In this document: in pieces, positions 28,397 through 28,479 of the stretch
Numbering within the stretch: position 1 is the first letter of the stretch
Layout: each line of letters starts with the position of its first letter
DNA from: Saccoglossus kowalevskii
Taxonomy: Eukaryota; Hemichordata; Enteropneusta; Harrimaniidae
DNA: 28,479 nucleotides
Assembly: GCF_000003605.2 (NCBI RefSeq)
Contig: NW_003135337.1
Span: 333,025 to 361,503, forward strand
Reading direction: 5' to 3'
Program-made: the position numbers and the translations under genes
Notes under the pieces: model-generated
Told to the model about the DNA's origin: nothing
The model's input: only the letters and a program-made list of their open reading frames with translations
Databases searched by the model: none

Positions 28397-28479
28397 GTAA
28401 GGCCAGACTTTTTTTATTCCTTGTTTCTCAAGTTTTTAAGTCAATTTTTTTGAGGAGGGCGAAAAATAAATAAAATGAA

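Overview
The window is a piece of an animal nuclear genome: AT-rich, with 33 complete GT-AG introns, many short non-autonomous DNA transposons, minisatellites and one LINE fragment. Protein-level resemblance to vertebrate LOXHD1, intron density and transposon style suggest a marine invertebrate (a lophotrochozoan such as a mollusc or brachiopod, or an ambulacrarian). I cannot name the species from sequence alone.

Essentially the whole window is one plus-strand gene, a LOXHD1 orthologue (lipoxygenase homology domain-containing protein 1, a protein made almost only of PLAT domains). I traced 34 coding exons by reading splice sites and reading frame. They start at an ATG at 1537 and reach the end of exon 34 at 28396. 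The exons join to 5524 nt (1841 codons plus one base) with no stop, and the gene runs off the right edge. Residues 1-160 form a non-PLAT, proline- and basic-rich N-terminal region. Residues 161-1791 hold 12 consecutive PLAT domains: exons 4-6, 7-8, 9-11, 12-13, 14-15, 16-18, 19-20, 21-22, 23-25, 26-28, 29-31 and 32-33. Exon 34 is a Ser/Arg-rich linker. Human LOXHD1 is described as having 15 PLAT domains, so about three more probably lie downstream.

From PLAT1 to PLAT12 every domain-to-domain border is a phase-1 intron, while introns inside domains differ in position and phase. This is the footprint of tandem duplication of whole exon modules.

Bases 1-1505 are upstream or 5' UTR-intron sequence with no gene. 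They hold one MITE and an RFX X-box-like site. The introns hold: a family of about 205-bp MITEs (copies in introns 3, 7 and 19, upstream, and a decayed one in intron 31); two copies of a GC-rich 335-bp inverted-repeat element (introns 1 and 16); a 5'-truncated LINE with target-site duplication (intron 14); a minisatellite made of splice-donor-like units touching the real donor of exon 26; a higher-order CCAAT-box minisatellite (intron 30); several smaller arrays; and a 24-nt exon-like relic in intron 16 that copies the end of exon 16. No tRNA, rRNA or CRISPR was seen, and no second gene.
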